From the NCBI GenBank assembly GCA_038993745.2, contig CP160629.1, positions 1 through 64,000 of the forward strand: a DNA stretch of 64,000 nucleotides, in the 5' to 3' direction. Positions 1 to 9,949 of this stretch are shown piece after piece. Under the pieces are notes generated by a model, which was not told the DNA's origin, did not search any database, and worked only from the letters and a program-made list of their open reading frames with translations. The DNA comes from Aliivibrio fischeri. Lineage in GTDB: Bacteria; Pseudomonadota; Gammaproteobacteria; Enterobacterales; Vibrionaceae. How positions within the stretch are numbered: position 1 is the stretch's first letter; each line of letters begins with the position of its first letter. A program made the position numbers and the translations under genes.

Positions 1-300
1 AAGATCACTTAATATATATAAGATCTTTTAAAGAGATCTTTTATTAGATCTATTATATAGATCGTCGATCTCTGTGGATAAGTGATAAATGATCAATAGG
101 ATCATATACTTTAGATGGATCCAAAGTTGTTATCTTTCTTTGATCTTCGATCGGACAGCTTGAGGACAAAAGAGTTAGTTATCCACAAGGGGGGAGGGCG
201 TTAGATCTTATTCAATGGATAACTATAACTTGATCACTGGATCTTTCTATAGTTATCCACATAGTAGGTGTCATCTATTTAATAACTTTTATAGATCGGA
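1..300. other. oriC: Chromosomal replication origin (oriC), window starts inside its left edge
   Basis: Bases 1-60 are very AT-rich and carry repeated AGATCTTTTA-like units matching the 13-mer unwinding element of enterobacterial oriC. Four DnaA boxes follow with the E. coli R1-R4 spacing and orientation: R1 73-81 (TGTGGATAA), R2 179-187 (TTATCCACA), R3 214-222 (weaker, AATGGATAA) and R4 253-261 (TTATCCACA). About fifteen GATC Dam/SeqA sites lie in 300 bases. mioC lies to the right as in E. coli and Vibrio; mnmG (gidA) would be expected just left of base 1, so the sequence was probably linearised at the origin. Confidence 0.95.
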
Positions 301-312
301 CAACACTTTTTA

Positions 313-747
313 TTAACAAATGTGTTGTTTTAGCCACAATTCTGTTGGTTCTTCTGGGATACTATTTTGAGTTACATCTATCTCTAATAGAGGGTACTTT
401 TCGATAGCGCCATGCTCTTTTAAGGTATTTTGAAGTGATTTTCCTGCTGCGCAGAAAGTGTCATAACTTGAATCACCGATAGCAACAACAGCAAATTCAA
501 CGCTCGATAATGGCTGAGTCACGCTTTCTAACTGTTGAATAAATGGTTTAATGTTGTCAGGGTAATCACCAGCACCGTGAGTTGATACAACGAGTAACCA
601 TAAGCTATCAATATCAATATCATCTAAATTTGGTTGATTATGAATATCGGTGGAAAAATCCATTTCTTCTAATAAATCAGCAAGATGGTCACCAACATAC
701 TCAGCACCACCTAGAGTGCTTCCTGTAATAATAGATACTTTTTTCAT
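313..747 (-). CDS. mioC: MioC, FMN-binding flavodoxin-like protein
   Basis: This 144-residue cytosolic protein has a flavodoxin fold. The FMN phosphate loop is at about residues 8-14 (TGSTLGG), the second flavin loop STHGAGDY is near 55-62, and GDSSYDTFCAAG is near 92-103. E. coli MioC is a flavodoxin-like electron carrier linked to biotin synthase activity in vitro. It is transcribed away from mnmE's terminator and toward oriC, the classic mioC position, where its transcription can influence the origin. Length matches the family. The product is confident; the physiological partner is not visible here. Confidence 0.93.
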   Translation of the reverse strand: MKKVSIITGSTLGGAEYVGDHLADLLEEMDFSTDIHNQPNLDDIDIDSLWLLVVSTHGAGDYPDNIKPFIQQLESVTQPLSSVEFAVVAIGDSSYDTFCAAGKSLQNTLKEHGAIEKYPLLEIDVTQNSIPEEPTELWLKQHIC

Positions 748-762
748 GAATTTATCCTATAA

Positions 763-786
763 AAAATGGGCCTACATAGGCCCATT
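763..786 (-). terminator. Rho-independent terminator of mnmE
   Basis: AATGGGCC and GGCCCATT arms around a TACATA loop form a strong hairpin between mioC and the mnmE stop. Read on the minus strand the stem is followed by a T-rich run, fitting the end of the leftward mnmE transcript. Confidence 0.75.
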
Positions 787-808
787 ATTAATCTTATTAA
801 TATTGGTT

Positions 809-2176
809 TTATTTACCAATACAGAATGAAGTAAATATACGTCCAAGTAAATCATCAGAGGTAAATTCACCGGTGATTTCACTTAAATGTTGTTGTGCAA
901 TACGAAGTTCTTCTGCAAGGATTTCTCCCGCCATGTAACCTTCTAATTGTTGCTGACCTATATCGAGGTGTTGAGCTGCTTTTTCTAAGGCTTCTAGATG
1001 GCGTCGACGAGCCATAAAGCCACCTTCTTGGTTACCCGAGAAGCCCATGCACTCTTTTAAATGGTTACGCAGTGCATCAACCCCTTCACCTGTTTTTGCT
1101 GATAGGCGAATCAATGTAGGATCATTAACATGGCAAATACCGAGATCTTCACCGGTTTGATCCGCCTTGTTTCTGATCACTGTCATTCCCATGTTTTTTG
1201 GTAGACGATCAAGGAATTCAGGCCAAATTAATTTAGGGTCTGTTGCGTCTGTTGTTGTTCCATCAACCATAAATAAAACGCGGTCAGCTTGGGCTATTTC
1301 ATCCCAAGCTCTTTCAATACCAATACGTTCAACTTCATCAGACGCTTCACGAAGGCCTGCAGTATCAATAATATGCAATGGCATACCATCAATATGAATG
1401 TGCTCTCTAAGCACGTCACGGGTTGTACCAGCTATGTCGGTAACGATAGCGGTATCTTTACCTGATAATGCGTTAAGAAGGCTAGATTTACCTGCATTTG
1501 GACGACCTGCGATAACAACCTTCATACCTTCACGCATGATGGCACCTTGGTTCGCTTCTTTACGAACCGCATTAAGGTTATCAATGATGCCTTGTAAATC
1601 ACCACTGACTTTACCATCGGCAAGAAAATCGATTTCCTCTTCAGGGAAGTCGATTGCTGCTTCAACGTAAATACGTAGATAGATAAGCGATTCAACTAAG
1701 GTATTAATCTTATTTGAGAAAACACCTTGTAATGAATTTAAGGCTGATTTAGCCGCTTCTTCAGAGCTTGCATCAATTAAATCAGCAATCGCTTCTGCTT
1801 GAGCTAAATCCATTTTGTCGTTTAAGAAAGCTCTTTCTGAGAACTCTCCTGGACGTGCTGTACGGATACCATCAATCTTTAGAATGCGTTTGATTAGCAT
1901 ATCCATGACGACAGGACCACCATGACCTTGAAGTTCTAATACGTCTTCACCGGTAAATGAATGTGGGTTTGGGAAGTAAAGAGCAATACCCTGATCAAGC
2001 TCCAATCCATTTTCATCTTTAAATGGCGCATATTCTGCGTAACGAGGTTTTAGTTCTTTACCAATAACAGCAAGCGCAACGTCTTTTGCTTTTGGACCTG
2101 ATACGCGAATGATGCCAACGCCGCCTCGGCCTGGTGCTGTTGCTTGTGCAACAATGGTGTCTGTATGTAGTGTCAT
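809..2176 (-). CDS. mnmE: tRNA uridine-5-carboxymethylaminomethyl modification GTPase MnmE
   Basis: MnmE (TrmE) works with MnmG to install the cmnm5 group on wobble uridine 34 of certain tRNAs, using methylene-THF, GTP and K+. The 455-residue protein has an N-terminal formyl-THF-binding domain (1-118), a helical domain, an inserted Ras-like G domain (GRPNAGKS 224-231, TTRD 251-254, DTAG 271-274, NKAD near 337) and the diagnostic C-terminal CIGK with the functional cysteine. Its usual partner mnmG should lie on the other side of oriC, outside the window. Length and all motifs are normal. Confidence 0.97.
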
Positions 2177-2225
2177 GATTATTCTTTATGTCTATTGCTT
2201 ACTGATATTGTATGCTCATTGAACA

Positions 2226-2256
2226 AAAAAGGCGACCAATGGCCGCCTTTTGTTTT
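2226..2256. terminator. Terminator hairpin between mnmE and yidC
   Basis: AAAAGGCG and CGCCTTTT arms surround a short loop in the gap between the two leftward genes. T runs flank both sides, so it can stop the yidC transcript on the minus strand. Confidence 0.65.
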
Positions 2257-2273
2257 ACTTCAAGAGTGAAAGG

Positions 2274-3899
2274 TTACTTAGAATGTAAGCCTTTTTTCTC
2301 TAGAGCACGGTAAATCAGAGTTTGCTGAATTAACGTTACGATGTTTGATACTAACCAGTAAAGAACTAGGCCAGATGGGAACCATAAGAAGAATACAGTG
2401 AACATAACAGGCATGAACGTCATGATCTTCTGTTGCATTGGATCCGTTACTGTTGTTGGGCTCATCTTCTGGATTAAGAACATACTTGCACCCATTAATA
2501 ATGGCAGGATGTAGTATGGGTCTTGTGCTGATAAATCCGTGATCCAACCAAAGAATGGAGTATGACGAAGTTCAACAGATTCCATTAATGCCCAGTACAG
2601 TGAAATGAAGATTGGCATTTGAAGAAGAATTGGTAAACAACCACCTAGTGGGTTTACTTTTTCTTTCTTGTAAAGCTCCATCATTTCTTGGCTCATACGC
2701 TGACGGTCATCGCCAATACGTTCACGCATCGCTGTCAACTTAGGTTGAAGCATACGCATTTTAGCCATTGATGTGTATTGTGCTTTCGTTAGTGGGTACA
2801 TTGCACCACGAACGATGAAAGTAAGAACAATGATTGCTAGACCCCAGTTCACAACGATGCCTTGGATGAAAGACAATAGTTTATGAAGTGGTGAAGCGAT
2901 AAACCATAACCAACCGTAATCAACAGTTAGGTCTAGGTAAGGTGCTGTAGCAGCCATTTCTTTCTGAAGTTTTGGACCTGTCCAAAGTGTTGCAGAAAGT
3001 GTTGCTTCTTGACCTGCTGGAATAGTTACAGAAGGCATACGAACGCCAATGTAACCATAGTCACCTGCTACGCGAGATGTCAGTTTTGCATCATTTACGT
3101 TACGAGGAATCCAAGCTGAAGCGAAGTAGTGTTGTAGCATACCCGCCCAACCTTGACCGTTTGTCATGTCGATAGATAAGTTTTTATCTTCCATGTCGTC
3201 AAAGCTGTATTTTTTATAGCGTGTATCTTCTGTTGAATAAGCAGCACCACGGTATGTTGGCATAGTAAGACTACCGCCATCATCCATTAAGTTTTGCTTT
3301 AGGTTTGTGTACATTTCAACAGTTGCTGGTGCTGAAGATTGGTTATCAACCGTGTAATCAACATCAATAGCGTAGCTGTCGCGTTTAAGGATTAGTGTTT
3401 TAGTATAAGTAATACCGTCTTTCACTAATGTTAAAGGAACACGTAATTCGTTTTGGCCTTCAGCTAAAACGTAATCTGTTTTTTGTGCTGTAAATTGAGC
3501 ACGACCAGAGTTTGAATCGATACCTTGAGGACCGATTAGACCACTTTGAGCAACGTAGCTGTGTGTTGCGTCGTTCTTAAGAAGAACAAATTTAGCTTTA
3601 GAGCCTAGTTCTGCGTCGTATTTATTAAGAACAGATTCAATGATGTCACCACCCAATGTATCTACTTTTAAAGTAAGCACATCAGTTGTGATTGTGATCA
3701 GCTTGTCAGACTGTGCTGAATCGGCTGGTGTATCACTGTTTGCTGTTGAAGAAGTTGGAACATCACCATCCGTTTGTGTTTGTTGAACGGTACTAACTGT
3801 AGCTGGTTGCTGCGGATTAGTTTCTACTTGCCATTGTTGGAAAAGTAAAAAAGAAACTAAAGCCAGTGCGAGCAACAGAATATTACGTTGGGTATCCAT
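2274..3899 (-). CDS. yidC: Membrane protein insertase YidC
   Basis: YidC inserts proteins into the inner membrane, alone or with SecYEG. The 541-residue protein has the Gram-negative layout: an N-terminal membrane anchor (about 5-21), a Thr/Ser/Gln-rich linker, a large periplasmic beta-sandwich domain, and the conserved five-helix insertase core from about residue 340 onward, including the cytoplasmic charged hairpin ([20 protein letters not shown]). It follows yidD by 2 bases, in the conserved rpmH-rnpA-yidD-yidC cluster. Confidence 0.97.
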   Translation of the reverse strand: MDTQRNILLLALALVSFLLFQQWQVETNPQQPATVSTVQQTQTDGDVPTSSTANSDTPADSAQSDKLITITTDVLTLKVDTLGGDIIESVLNKYDAELGSKAKFVLLKNDATHSYVAQSGLIGPQGIDSNSGRAQFTAQKTDYVLAEGQNELRVPLTLVKDGITYTKTLILKRDSYAIDVDYTVDNQSSAPATVEMYTNLKQNLMDDGGSLTMPTYRGAAYSTEDTRYKKYSFDDMEDKNLSIDMTNGQGWAGMLQHYFASAWIPRNVNDAKLTSRVAGDYGYIGVRMPSVTIPAGQEATLSATLWTGPKLQKEMAATAPYLDLTVDYGWLWFIASPLHKLLSFIQGIVVNWGLAIIVLTFIVRGAMYPLTKAQYTSMAKMRMLQPKLTAMRERIGDDRQRMSQEMMELYKKEKVNPLGGCLPILLQMPIFISLYWALMESVELRHTPFFGWITDLSAQDPYYILPLLMGASMFLIQKMSPTTVTDPMQQKIMTFMPVMFTVFFLWFPSGLVLYWLVSNIVTLIQQTLIYRALEKKGLHSK

Positions 3900-3901
3900 C
3901 G

Positions 3902-4159
3902 TTATTGTTCTCTGTCTTTATGCTGCTTGGGTGGGACGGGGTCATAGCCCCCATCATTCAAAGGATGACATTTTAATAGACGTTTGCCAGATAGCCAACA
4001 CCCTTTTACTAAACCGTGTGACTTTAGTGCTTCAATTGCATAATGTGAACACGTTGGAGTAAATCGACAGCGAGGTCCAATCATTGGACTGATGACGAGT
4101 TGATAAAAACGGATAAGACCGATTGCTATCCACGAGAAGGGCGAGACAGGCGATGCCAT
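3902..4159 (-). CDS. yidD: Membrane protein insertion efficiency factor YidD
   Basis: This 85-residue membrane-associated protein belongs to the YidD (UPF0161) family, which supports insertion of YidC substrates. It shows the family core [14 protein letters not shown] with conserved cysteines, followed by KRLLKCHPL and GYDPVP. The N-terminal stretch is an amphipathic or membrane-touching helix. The start overlaps the 3' end of rnpA by 34 bases, the usual compact arrangement that implies translational coupling. Confidence 0.93.
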   Translation of the reverse strand: MASPVSPFSWIAIGLIRFYQLVISPMIGPRCRFTPTCSHYAIEALKSHGLVKGCWLSGKRLLKCHPLNDGGYDPVPPKQHKDREQ

Positions 4160-4482
4160 AATTTGTCTAATAGCTTGTTGAAGTCTTCGTTACTCAATTC
4201 TTGAGCACTCTTTTTAGCGATAACTACAAAGTCTTTCGCAGGTAAGGAATGTTGCTTATTGCGGAAACTTTCACGAACGATACGTTTGAACTTGTTGCGA
4301 CCAACAGCAGTTTTAATTTGCTTCTTAGGAACAGCGAGACCTAAACGAGGGTGTGAAAGAGAGTTTTCTCTAGCAAGAATGGTGAAATGAGGCGAGCCAG
4401 CTCGATGAGCTTGCTTGAAGACAAATTTGTAATCTTCGGGAGTTAACAAGCGTAACTCCCGAGAGAAATCGTAATTCATCAA
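4126..4482 (-). CDS. rnpA: Ribonuclease P protein component
   Basis: RnpA is the basic protein subunit of RNase P and assists the catalytic RNA in maturing tRNA 5' ends. The 118-residue product has the family RNR signature ([14 protein letters not shown], about 62-75) and the conserved LGLAVPKK strand. It starts 12 bases downstream of rpmH. The start is either the first or the second of two adjacent ATGs; rpmH and rnpA are normally co-transcribed. Confidence 0.96.
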   Translation of the reverse strand: MMNYDFSRELRLLTPEDYKFVFKQAHRAGSPHFTILARENSLSHPRLGLAVPKKQIKTAVGRNKFKRIVRESFRNKQHSLPAKDFVVIAKKSAQELSNEDFNKLLDKLWHRLSRPSRG

Positions 4483-4494
4483 AATAATCTAGGA

Positions 4495-4629
4495 TTACTT
4501 AGATAGACGCTTACGGCCTTTAGCACGACGAGCGTTAATTACGTTACGACCGTTCTTAGTAGCCATACGTGCACGGAAACCGTGAGAGCGTTTACGCTTA
4601 AGAACTGAAGGTTGGAAAGTGCGTTTCAT
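4495..4629 (-). CDS. rpmH: 50S ribosomal protein L34
   Basis: This 44-residue, strongly basic protein reads [20 protein letters not shown] at its start and ends [11 protein letters not shown], the near-invariant L34 sequence of gamma-proteobacteria. It is the first gene of the leftward rpmH-rnpA-yidD-yidC cluster. A ribosome-binding purine run precedes the ATG. A 7-bp hairpin (4699-4705 with 4712-4718) lies in its leader; its role is unknown. Confidence 0.97.
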   Translation of the reverse strand: MKRTFQPSVLKRKRSHGFRARMATKNGRNVINARRAKGRKRLSK

Positions 4630-4814
4630 TGGTATTACCTTATTACTGATCAGTAGTTATTAGGTTTAATTAAACCCGGCGTGGGACGTACATTCCGACG
4701 CCTCTCAACAAAGAGGCGGAATTGTAATCATTGACTCATAAATAGTCAACAAGAGGTTCCACGTATTTTCCGGATGGTGAATTATACGTTTTGTGAGCCA
4801 GAGCGCAAGGATCT

Positions 4815-5552
4815 TTATTCGATCCCAACTTGATTTAAGAATTTCTGCAATTTAGGATCCTGTGGATAACCAAAAATTTGCTCTGGCGTTCCTTGTTCGA
4901 CGATCTTTCCATCAGACATATAGATGACACGATCGGCTACTTCTCTTGCAAATTGCATCTCATGAGTGACAACTAGCATCGTTTGGTGCTGTGTAGCCAG
5001 TTTTTTCATTAAAGTTAGCACCTCATTAACCCATTCCGGATCCAGTGCTGACGTGGGCTCATCAAATAATAGTAGTTCAGTTTCTAATGCCATAGCTCGG
5101 CCAATACCAACTCGTTGTTGTTGACCTCCAGATAAAGCCGCAGGGTAATTATCTCCTTTATCACCGAGTCCTATATCATCTAAAATTTGTTGTGCTTTTT
5201 TTAGAGCGTCGTCCTTTCTCCACTTGTGGACAGTTATTAGGCCTTCTGCAATATTCTGACGAGCAGTTAAATGTGCAAAAAGAGCGTAATTCTGGAAAAT
5301 AAACCCAGTTTTTCTTCGCAAAGCCAACACATCACTTTTTGTGTGTTGTTCACTATCGACGCTGACATCACCGATACTGATCACGCCTTTATTTGCTGTT
5401 TCAAGAAAATTAATACAACGAAGCAGAGTGGATTTACCTGTTCCACTAGAACCGATAACAGCAATGATCTCTCCTTTATTTATTTCAAGATCTATTCCTG
5501 CAAGAACTTGAGTGTCGCCAAAGCTCTTATGTAAGTTTTTAACTTTTATCAT
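4815..5552 (-). CDS. Polar amino-acid ABC transporter, ATP-binding subunit
   Basis: This is the ATPase of an importer of the polar amino-acid family (GlnQ/ArtP/TcyC type). In 245 residues it has Walker A GSSGTGKS (34-41), the Q-loop, signature LSGGQQQR (140-147), Walker B LLLFDE (159-164) and the switch histidine at about 197. It overlaps the permease gene by 4 bases and is the last gene of a three-gene leftward operon. Similar transporters sit between rpmH and dnaA in other vibrios. The exact substrate cannot be read from this subunit. Confidence 0.9.
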   Translation of the reverse strand: MIKVKNLHKSFGDTQVLAGIDLEINKGEIIAVIGSSGTGKSTLLRCINFLETANKGVISIGDVSVDSEQHTKSDVLALRRKTGFIFQNYALFAHLTARQNIAEGLITVHKWRKDDALKKAQQILDDIGLGDKGDNYPAALSGGQQQRVGIGRAMALETELLLFDEPTSALDPEWVNEVLTLMKKLATQHQTMLVVTHEMQFAREVADRVIYMSDGKIVEQGTPEQIFGYPQDPKLQKFLNQVGIE

Positions 5553-6220
5553 CGTACATACGCCTTATTTAGTTTTTCTTCGGCCCAAATTTGTACTCGA
5601 GTCAGAATAACGACAACTCCCCAATAAATAAGTGCTACTGCAAGGAAAGCTTCAAAGAACTTAAAGCTAGATGAGGCTTCCATTTGTGCTTTTGCCATGA
5701 TTTCTGCAACACCTAAAGTAAAAGCTAGAGAGGTGGATTTGATCATATCGATGAAGTAATTCATTAAAGAAGGCAGAGCGACGCGAGTTGCTTGAGGTAA
5801 AATTATTCGGCGCATTGCTTGAGATGTTGTCATCCCAATAGAAAGACTAGCTTCCATTTGGCTACGGTCAATACCAATAATAGCCGCACGAATGCTCTCA
5901 GCCATGTAGGCTGCAAAATGAAGAGTAAGGCCTATAACTGCGGCACTAAATGCATCTAATCCTACAAAGATAGGAAAGACTTGAGGAAGTCCGTAATAAA
6001 GGAGGAAAAGCTGCACTAATAATGGCGTTCCTCGAAAGAAGCTAATATAGAGTTGGCTTAGTTGATCAAATACAGGCACTTTAAATACTCGTAAGTTAGC
6101 GAGTACTAACGCAAGGGCTAAGGAAAAGAGTAATCCCCATAACGCCATTTCCATTGTGGTACCTAAATATTTAAATAATATAGGTAACAACTCAATCATG
6201 TAGGTAAAATCAAATCCCAT
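5549..6220 (-). CDS. Polar amino-acid ABC transporter, permease subunit
   Basis: The 223-residue inner-membrane protein has about five hydrophobic segments and the cytoplasmic EAA coupling loop typical of HisM/GlnP-type permeases (conserved core MEASLSIGMTTSQAMRRIILPQ). It probably forms a homodimer with two ATPase subunits. It is translated just before, and overlapping, the ATPase gene, and lies 124 bases after the binding-protein gene with a hairpin in between. Confidence 0.9.
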   Translation of the reverse strand: MGFDFTYMIELLPILFKYLGTTMEMALWGLLFSLALALVLANLRVFKVPVFDQLSQLYISFFRGTPLLVQLFLLYYGLPQVFPIFVGLDAFSAAVIGLTLHFAAYMAESIRAAIIGIDRSQMEASLSIGMTTSQAMRRIILPQATRVALPSLMNYFIDMIKSTSLAFTLGVAEIMAKAQMEASSSFKFFEAFLAVALIYWGVVVILTRVQIWAEEKLNKAYVR

Positions 6221-6276
6221 AATGCTCTCTGTAATTATTTTTAGAAGTAAAGTGGGTAATTCAAAGAAAGATGAAA

Positions 6277-6296
6277 CCCACTAGTAATATAGTGGG
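6277..6296 (-). terminator. Intercistronic hairpin after the binding-protein gene
   Basis: CCCACTA (6277-6283) and TAGTGGG (6290-6296) form a 7-bp stem with a 6-base loop in the 124-base gap between the binding-protein gene and the permease gene. No long T run follows, so it may be an mRNA-stabilising or partial-termination hairpin that raises the binding-protein to permease ratio, as in many ABC operons. Confidence 0.5.
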
Positions 6297-6344
6297 CTTA
6301 TTTGATGAATGGTGAGTAATCGCTTACTTTGCGATCAGATTAGC

Positions 6345-7097
6345 TTATTGAGTGATGTCTGAATCGAACCATTTCTGAGAGATTTTTGCTAATGTACCAT
6401 CCTCTCTCATAGCGTTTAATGCTTGATTCACTTCTTTTTGTAGCTTTTGGCCTTTTTCATTGTTTACAAATGGCCATGCATTCTCAATGGTTTCAAATGG
6501 TTTACCAGCTAGTTGCAAAGGAAGACCAGATTTCTTGATTAATTGAGCTGCAGAAAGTCGATCCATCACAAAAGCGTCTGCACGTCCTAAAGCAACATCA
6601 TGCTCAATACCTGTATCGTATGTTTTGATATTGATTTGCTCTGATTTGTCGTGATCACGCAGTAATTTCTCAAAGTTTGAACCTAAATTAACGGCAACGG
6701 TTTTACCATTTAAATCATCAATGCTTTTGATGCTGTCATTGCCTTTACGTACCGTAATTTGCGCACCATCTACGACATAAGGGTCAGCAAATAGATACTT
6801 TGCTTCACGTTCTTTGGTTTTGGTAATTTGATTTGAAATCGTATCAATTCGCCCCGTTTCTAATAAGCCGAAAAGACCTGAAAAGCTAGCAGTTACGTAT
6901 TCAACGTTATAATCGTTGCGGCGACCAATCTCATCCCATAAATCGACTTCAAATCCTTGCAGTTTATCTTGCTTAACAAAGGTAAATGGAAAATAGCGTC
7001 CTGACATCCCCACTTTTACTTCTGTTGCTGCTTGTGCAAATTGAGTGGTTGCTAATGTTAGTGCTAATCCTGCGAGGATATTCTTCGTCCATTTCAT
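6345..7097 (-). CDS. Polar amino-acid ABC transporter, periplasmic substrate-binding protein
   Basis: The 250-residue product begins with a signal peptide (about 1-23, cleavage after AQA) followed by a family-3 solute-binding protein: GMSGRYFPFTF near the start, the F-VDLWDEIGRR segment, and the DAFVMDRLSA segment. It resembles cystine and polar amino-acid binding proteins such as FliY/TcyA, so cystine is a reasonable guess but unproven. It is the first gene of the operon; the gap to dnaA holds the divergent control region. Confidence 0.88.
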   Translation of the reverse strand: MKWTKNILAGLALTLATTQFAQAATEVKVGMSGRYFPFTFVKQDKLQGFEVDLWDEIGRRNDYNVEYVTASFSGLFGLLETGRIDTISNQITKTKEREAKYLFADPYVVDGAQITVRKGNDSIKSIDDLNGKTVAVNLGSNFEKLLRDHDKSEQINIKTYDTGIEHDVALGRADAFVMDRLSAAQLIKKSGLPLQLAGKPFETIENAWPFVNNEKGQKLQKEVNQALNAMREDGTLAKISQKWFDSDITQ

Positions 7098-7393
7098 GAT
7101 TGATACTCCTATTATTCATTCAGTATTAGGATGATACTTTTTTTGCGACTGAGCTCTAAATACCCGATGGTTATGTGTAATAACTAAATCATTAAATTAT
7201 GATCATTTTTTCCGCATTGTTGATGGTTTTGGGTATAAGTCAGGTAAAAAGTGTGTTGATCTAGGTAAAAAAGCGTGATCAGTGTGAATAACTTCGATCT
7301 TATTCACTGGATCATCGATCTAACACTGGCACTATAGTTATCCACAGTATAAAATTAACGACCTTTTGAAATTAATTATGAGTGGGGTTGTCC
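7098..7393. promoter_or_regulatory. dnaA control region with a DnaA box and GATC cluster
   Basis: A perfect DnaA box TTATCCACA lies at 7338-7346, about 50 bases before the dnaA start. At least five GATC sites lie between 7200 and 7320. DnaA represses its own promoter through such boxes, and SeqA sequesters GATC-rich dnaA promoters after replication; both are known from E. coli and inferred here. The same gap must also hold the promoter for the leftward ABC operon. Confidence 0.75.
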
Positions 7394-8803
7394 GTGTCTT
7401 CATCGCTTTGGCTTCAGTGTTTACAGCGCCTTCAAGAAGAATTACCTTCCGCAGAATTCAGTATGTGGGTTAGACCACTACAAGCAGAATTAAATGACAA
7501 TACCCTAACGCTATTTGCACCGAATCGATTTGTACTCGATTGGGTACGTGATAAGTACTTAAATAGCATTAACTCATTATTAAATGAGTTCTGTGGTAAT
7601 GATATTCCTACCTTACGTTTTGAGGTGGGGAGTAAACCTGTATCTGCTCCTGCTGTACCAAAGCAGACTGCTGCTGATGTTGCTGCGGCAACTTCGGCTC
7701 CAGCGCAGCTTCAAGCGCGTCAATCTGTCCATAAACCTTGGGAATCTGAGGGTGCAGGCCCTGTTGCTGCGGATCTAAACCATCGCTCAAACGTCAACCC
7801 TAAGCATAAATTTACTAACTTTGTTGAAGGTAAATCGAACCAACTTGGTTTGGCGGCTGCACGTCAGGTTTCTGATAACCCTGGTACAGCTTATAACCCT
7901 CTCTTTTTATATGGGGGGACGGGTTTAGGTAAAACGCATTTATTGCACGCAGTCGGTAATGCTATTGTTGATAGTAAGCCGGATGCTCGAGTGGTTTATA
8001 TGCACTCTGAGCGTTTTGTTCAAGATATGGTTAAAGCATTGCAAAATAATGCGATTGAAGAATTCAAACGTTATTACCGTAGTGTTGATGCTTTGCTTAT
8101 CGATGATATTCAATTCTTCGCAAATAAAGAGCGTTCTCAAGAAGAGTTTTTTCATACCTTTAATGCGTTGCTTGAAGGTAATCAACAAATCATTCTTACG
8201 TCAGATAGATACCCTAAAGAAATTAATGGGGTTGAAGATCGTCTTAAGTCTCGTTTTGGTTGGGGTCTTACAGTTGCGATTGAACCGCCAGAATTAGAAA
8301 CCCGCGTTGCTATCTTGATGAAGAAAGCAGAAGATCACCAAATTCATTTAGCGGATGAAGTTGCCTTCTTTATTGCTAAGCGCTTACGTTCAAATGTACG
8401 TGAATTAGAAGGGGCATTAAATCGTGTTATTGCGAATGCCAATTTTACTGGTCGTGCAATTACGATTGATTTTGTACGTGAAGCATTACGTGATTTATTA
8501 GCGTTACAAGAAAAGCTAGTTACGATTGATAATATTCAAAAAACTGTTGCTGAGTACTATAAGATCAAAATGGCGGATTTATTATCTAAACGTCGTTCTC
8601 GTTCTGTTGCTCGCCCACGTCAACTTGCAATGGCGCTGTCAAAAGAGTTAACTAACCACAGCTTACCTGAGATTGGTGATGCGTTTGGTGGTCGTGACCA
8701 TACGACGGTGTTACATGCTTGCCGTAAGATTGCGCAACTTCGCGAAGAAAGTCATGATATTAAAGAAGATTATTCTAATTTAATTCGTACATTGTCATCG
8801 TAA
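7394..8803 (+). CDS. dnaA: Chromosomal replication initiator protein DnaA
   Basis: DnaA binds the oriC boxes and opens the AT-rich element. The 469-residue protein has the N-terminal DnaB-interaction domain, a variable linker (about 80-130), an AAA+ domain with Walker A GGTGLGKT (174-181) and Walker B LLIDDI, and the C-terminal DNA-binding domain with the family signature ending [16 protein letters not shown] chose the GTG at 7394 ([11 protein letters not shown]), which matches vibrio DnaA and lies 7 bases after a GAGTGGGG ribosome-binding site; the in-frame GTG at 7382 would overlap that site. Confidence 0.97.
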
Positions 8804-8835
8804 GCCATAACCTACTTTATATATAGACGAGTATT

Positions 8836-9936
8836 ATGAAATTTTCTATTGAACGCAGTCTGTTACTAAAACCACTGCAACAAGTATCTGGTGCCCTTGG
8901 TGGCCGTCCATCACTGCCTATTTTAGGAAATATCTTACTTCAGGTTGAAAATGGTCAGTTGTCGATGACAGCAACCGATCTGGAAGTTGAGTTAATCAGC
9001 AAAATTACTCTAGAAGGTGATTTTGAAGCAGGTGCAGTTACTGTTCCTTCTCGTAAGTTTTTAGATATTTGTCGTGGTTTGCCTGATAGTGCGAACATTA
9101 CCATTGTATTAGAAGGTGATCGTGTTTTAGTTCGTTCAGGACGTAGCCGATTCACTCTTGCTACATTACCTGCAAATGATTTTCCAAACATCGAAGGTTG
9201 GGAGAGTGAAGTTGAAATTACACTTTCTCAAGCACAACTGCGCAAGTTAATTGAAAGCACTCAATTCTCTATGGCTAACCAAGATGTTCGCTATTACCTA
9301 AATGGTATGATGTTTGAAACTCAAGGTAATATTTTCCGTTCGGTTGCAACAGATGGTCACCGAATGGCGGTATGTAATATGCCGGTTGAATCTGAATTGC
9401 CAGAGCAACAAGTGATCATGCCACGCAAAGGTATTCAAGAGCTAGTTCGCTTACTTGACTCACCCGATCAGAGTGTTACTTTACAGTTTGGTAATTCAAA
9501 TGTGCGTGCAGAAGTGAATAACTTTGTTTTCACTTCTAAGCTTGTTGATGGTCGTTTCCCTGATTATCGACGCGTAATGCCACAAAGTAGTAATAAAACG
9601 CTTGAAGCGGATTGTGATGAACTGCGTCAAGCATTTGCGCGTGCAGCTATTTTATCAAATGAAAAGTTCCGTGGTGTTCGTGTTAATTTAGCAAATAACC
9701 AAATGCGTATTACAGCGAATAACCCTGAACAAGAAGAAGCGGAAGAGATCCTAGATGTGGATTTCCAAGGCGATGATATCGAAATTGGCTTTAACGTAAG
9801 CTATGTATTAGATGTTCTGAATACTCTAAAATGTGAGCGTGTGCGAATTTCAATGACAACAGCTAATGCTAGTGCGTTAGTGGAAGATTGTGCTAATGAT
9901 GAAGCACAATACGTTGTTATGCCAATCCGTCTGTAG
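8836..9936 (+). CDS. dnaN: DNA polymerase III beta subunit (sliding clamp)
   Basis: The sliding clamp tethers DNA polymerase III to its template. The 366-residue protein matches the family length and shows its landmarks: MKFSIERSLLLKPLQQVSG at the N terminus, the central DGHRMAVC and SKLVDGRFPDYRRVMP segments, and the C-terminal YVVMPIRL. It begins 33 bases after dnaA and ends 13 bases before recF, so dnaA-dnaN-recF-gyrB is likely one operon. Confidence 0.98.
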   Translation: MKFSIERSLLLKPLQQVSGALGGRPSLPILGNILLQVENGQLSMTATDLEVELISKITLEGDFEAGAVTVPSRKFLDICRGLPDSANITIVLEGDRVLVRSGRSRFTLATLPANDFPNIEGWESEVEITLSQAQLRKLIESTQFSMANQDVRYYLNGMMFETQGNIFRSVATDGHRMAVCNMPVESELPEQQVIMPRKGIQELVRLLDSPDQSVTLQFGNSNVRAEVNNFVFTSKLVDGRFPDYRRVMPQSSNKTLEADCDELRQAFARAAILSNEKFRGVRVNLANNQMRITANNPEQEEAEEILDVDFQGDDIEIGFNVSYVLDVLNTLKCERVRISMTTANASALVEDCANDEAQYVVMPIRL

Positions 9937-9949
9937 ATTTTAACCGTCG

